Of a DNA stretch of 6,772 nucleotides, positions 6,504 to 6,772 are shown in pieces; within the stretch, counting starts at the first letter, position 1; every line of letters starts with the position of its first letter. The translations under genes were made by a program, and so were the position numbers. The notes under the pieces were generated by a model, which had not been told where the DNA came from, did not search any database, and saw only the letters and a program-made list of their open reading frames with translations. Origin of the DNA: Bordetella sp. (GTDB lineage: Bacteria > Pseudomonadota > Gammaproteobacteria > Burkholderiales > Burkholderiaceae_B). The stretch lies in assembly GCA_027450125.1 (NCBI GenBank), contig DAIDKG010000533.1, positions 1 to 6,772 on the forward strand, read 5' to 3'.

Positions 6504-6513
6504 ATTGCAATAT
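6501..6513. repeat. 13-bp direct repeat, copy 2 (upstream of RND adaptor)
   Basis: TGCATTGCAATAT, 112 bases from copy 1 and 47 bases before the adaptor ATG. It overlaps the right arm of the palindrome at 6486-6503. Confidence 0.7.
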
Positions 6514-6539
6514 GCCCCTCAGGCGCCGGGGTGAGGGGC
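6514..6539 (+). promoter_or_regulatory. Leader hairpin of the RND adaptor gene
   Basis: GCCCCTCA (6514-6521) pairs perfectly with TGAGGGGC (6532-6539) around a 10-base GC-rich loop, ending 21 bases before the ATG. It is followed by TGTTTCC, too weak a T-tract for a firm terminator call. It could attenuate, protect or mark the 5' end of the transcript; only the stem is directly seen. Confidence 0.45.
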
Positions 6540-6560
6540 TGTTTCCAGGAAATTCCTAGC

Positions 6561-6772
6561 ATGAAGAATTCGAGTCTGATCCTGCGCGTTTCGGCGCTGG
6601 CGCTTTTCCTGGCCATGGGCTTGACGGCTTGCGGCAAGAAGCAGCCAGGCGGCCAGGCCGGCGCCAAGCCCGAGGTCTGGGTGGTCACGCTCAAGCCGCA
6701 GGCGGTCAATCTCACCACGGAACTGCCGGGCCGCACGTCGGCCTACCGCGAGGCCGAAGTGCGGCCCCAGGT
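6561..6772 (+). CDS. RND efflux periplasmic adaptor lipoprotein, AcrA/MexA type (5' part)
   Basis: Membrane-fusion subunit that links an inner-membrane RND pump to an outer-membrane channel for multidrug export. Only the first 70 codons are in the window; the frame is open to the right edge. Residues 1-23 form a lipoprotein signal peptide (K2, hydrophobic SALALFLAMG, lipobox LTAC) with C24 as the lipidation site. After a Gly/Lys linker comes EVWVVTLKPQ, then TTELPGRTSAYREAEVRPQV (51-70), which matches the start of mature AcrA/MexA very closely. AGGA ten bases upstream is an acceptable Shine-Dalgarno. The pump gene and perhaps the outer-membrane factor should follow beyond the window. Its divergent neighbour is a LysR regulator rather than the TetR repressor common for acrAB, so the exact orthologue (AcrA, MexA, BpeA, AmrA type) is left open. 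Confidence 0.88.
   Translation, partial: MKNSSLILRVSALALFLAMGLTACGKKQPGGQAGAKPEVWVVTLKPQAVNLTTELPGRTSAYREAEVRPQ

Larger units (their letters stand above)
6394..6560. promoter_or_regulatory. Divergent lysR / RND adaptor control region
   Basis: 167 bases, with about 62% A+T over 6391-6510. It carries one copy of TGCATTGCAATAT (6501-6513), whose twin overlaps the lysR start (6389-6401), the GCAAAA-N6-TTTTGC palindrome (6486-6503), a TTGAGA -35-like hexamer (6476-6481) without a good -10 partner, a leader hairpin (6514-6539) and an AGGA Shine-Dalgarno (6547-6550). Repeats and palindrome overlap and together form the likely LysR-regulator binding zone. Confidence 0.6.

Noticed and set aside
6154..6534. 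126-codon + strand frame opposite the lysR start
   Set aside because: Antisense shadow crossing into the intergenic region, with no domain and no ribosome-binding site.
1..6772. Search by eye for CRISPR arrays, IS ends, tRNA and toxin-antitoxin genes
   Set aside because: No regularly spaced repeats, transposase motifs, cloverleaf or small paired genes were seen. All sizeable regions are covered by ordinary chromosomal genes.

Overview
The window is GC-rich chromosomal DNA with dense codon bias. It most resembles a betaproteobacterium of the Bordetella/Achromobacter type; that placement is an inference from protein flavour and gene set, not a database result. Six genes and part of a seventh are visible. 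There is no tRNA, rRNA, CRISPR, insertion sequence or phage gene. The longest stretch without a gene is about 206 bases.

Left half (1-3993): a methionine-catabolism module. A divergently transcribed Lrp/AsnC regulator (mdeR, +) faces methionine gamma-lyase (mdeA, -). Downstream of mdeA lies a homodimeric, AceE-type 2-oxoacid dehydrogenase E1 (mdeB, -) that runs off the left edge. This matches the mdeR-mdeA-mdeB arrangement described in Pseudomonas putida. MdeA would split methionine into methanethiol, ammonia and 2-oxobutyrate. MdeB would start oxidative decarboxylation of 2-oxobutyrate towards propionyl-CoA. The roughly 70% AT intergenic region holds a striking nested dyad (3390-3432), the best operator candidate.

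Middle (4011-5439): two hairpins separate mdeR from the convergent ubiC (chorismate lyase, first step of ubiquinone synthesis). ubiC is divergent from an RluF-type 23S rRNA pseudouridine synthase. Both lack a Shine-Dalgarno sequence, and both have a -10-like hexamer 7-8 bases before the start codon, which suggests leaderless transcripts.

Right end (5449-6772): a LysR-type regulator (-) converges on rluF with a 9-base gap. It is divergent from the first 70 codons of an AcrA/MexA-type RND efflux adaptor lipoprotein (+). Their shared 167-base region carries a 13-bp direct repeat (one copy over the lysR start codon), an overlapping GCAAAA-N6-TTTTGC palindrome, and a perfect 8-bp hairpin in the efflux gene leader.

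The gene families are known. The less described content is mostly in the three control regions.
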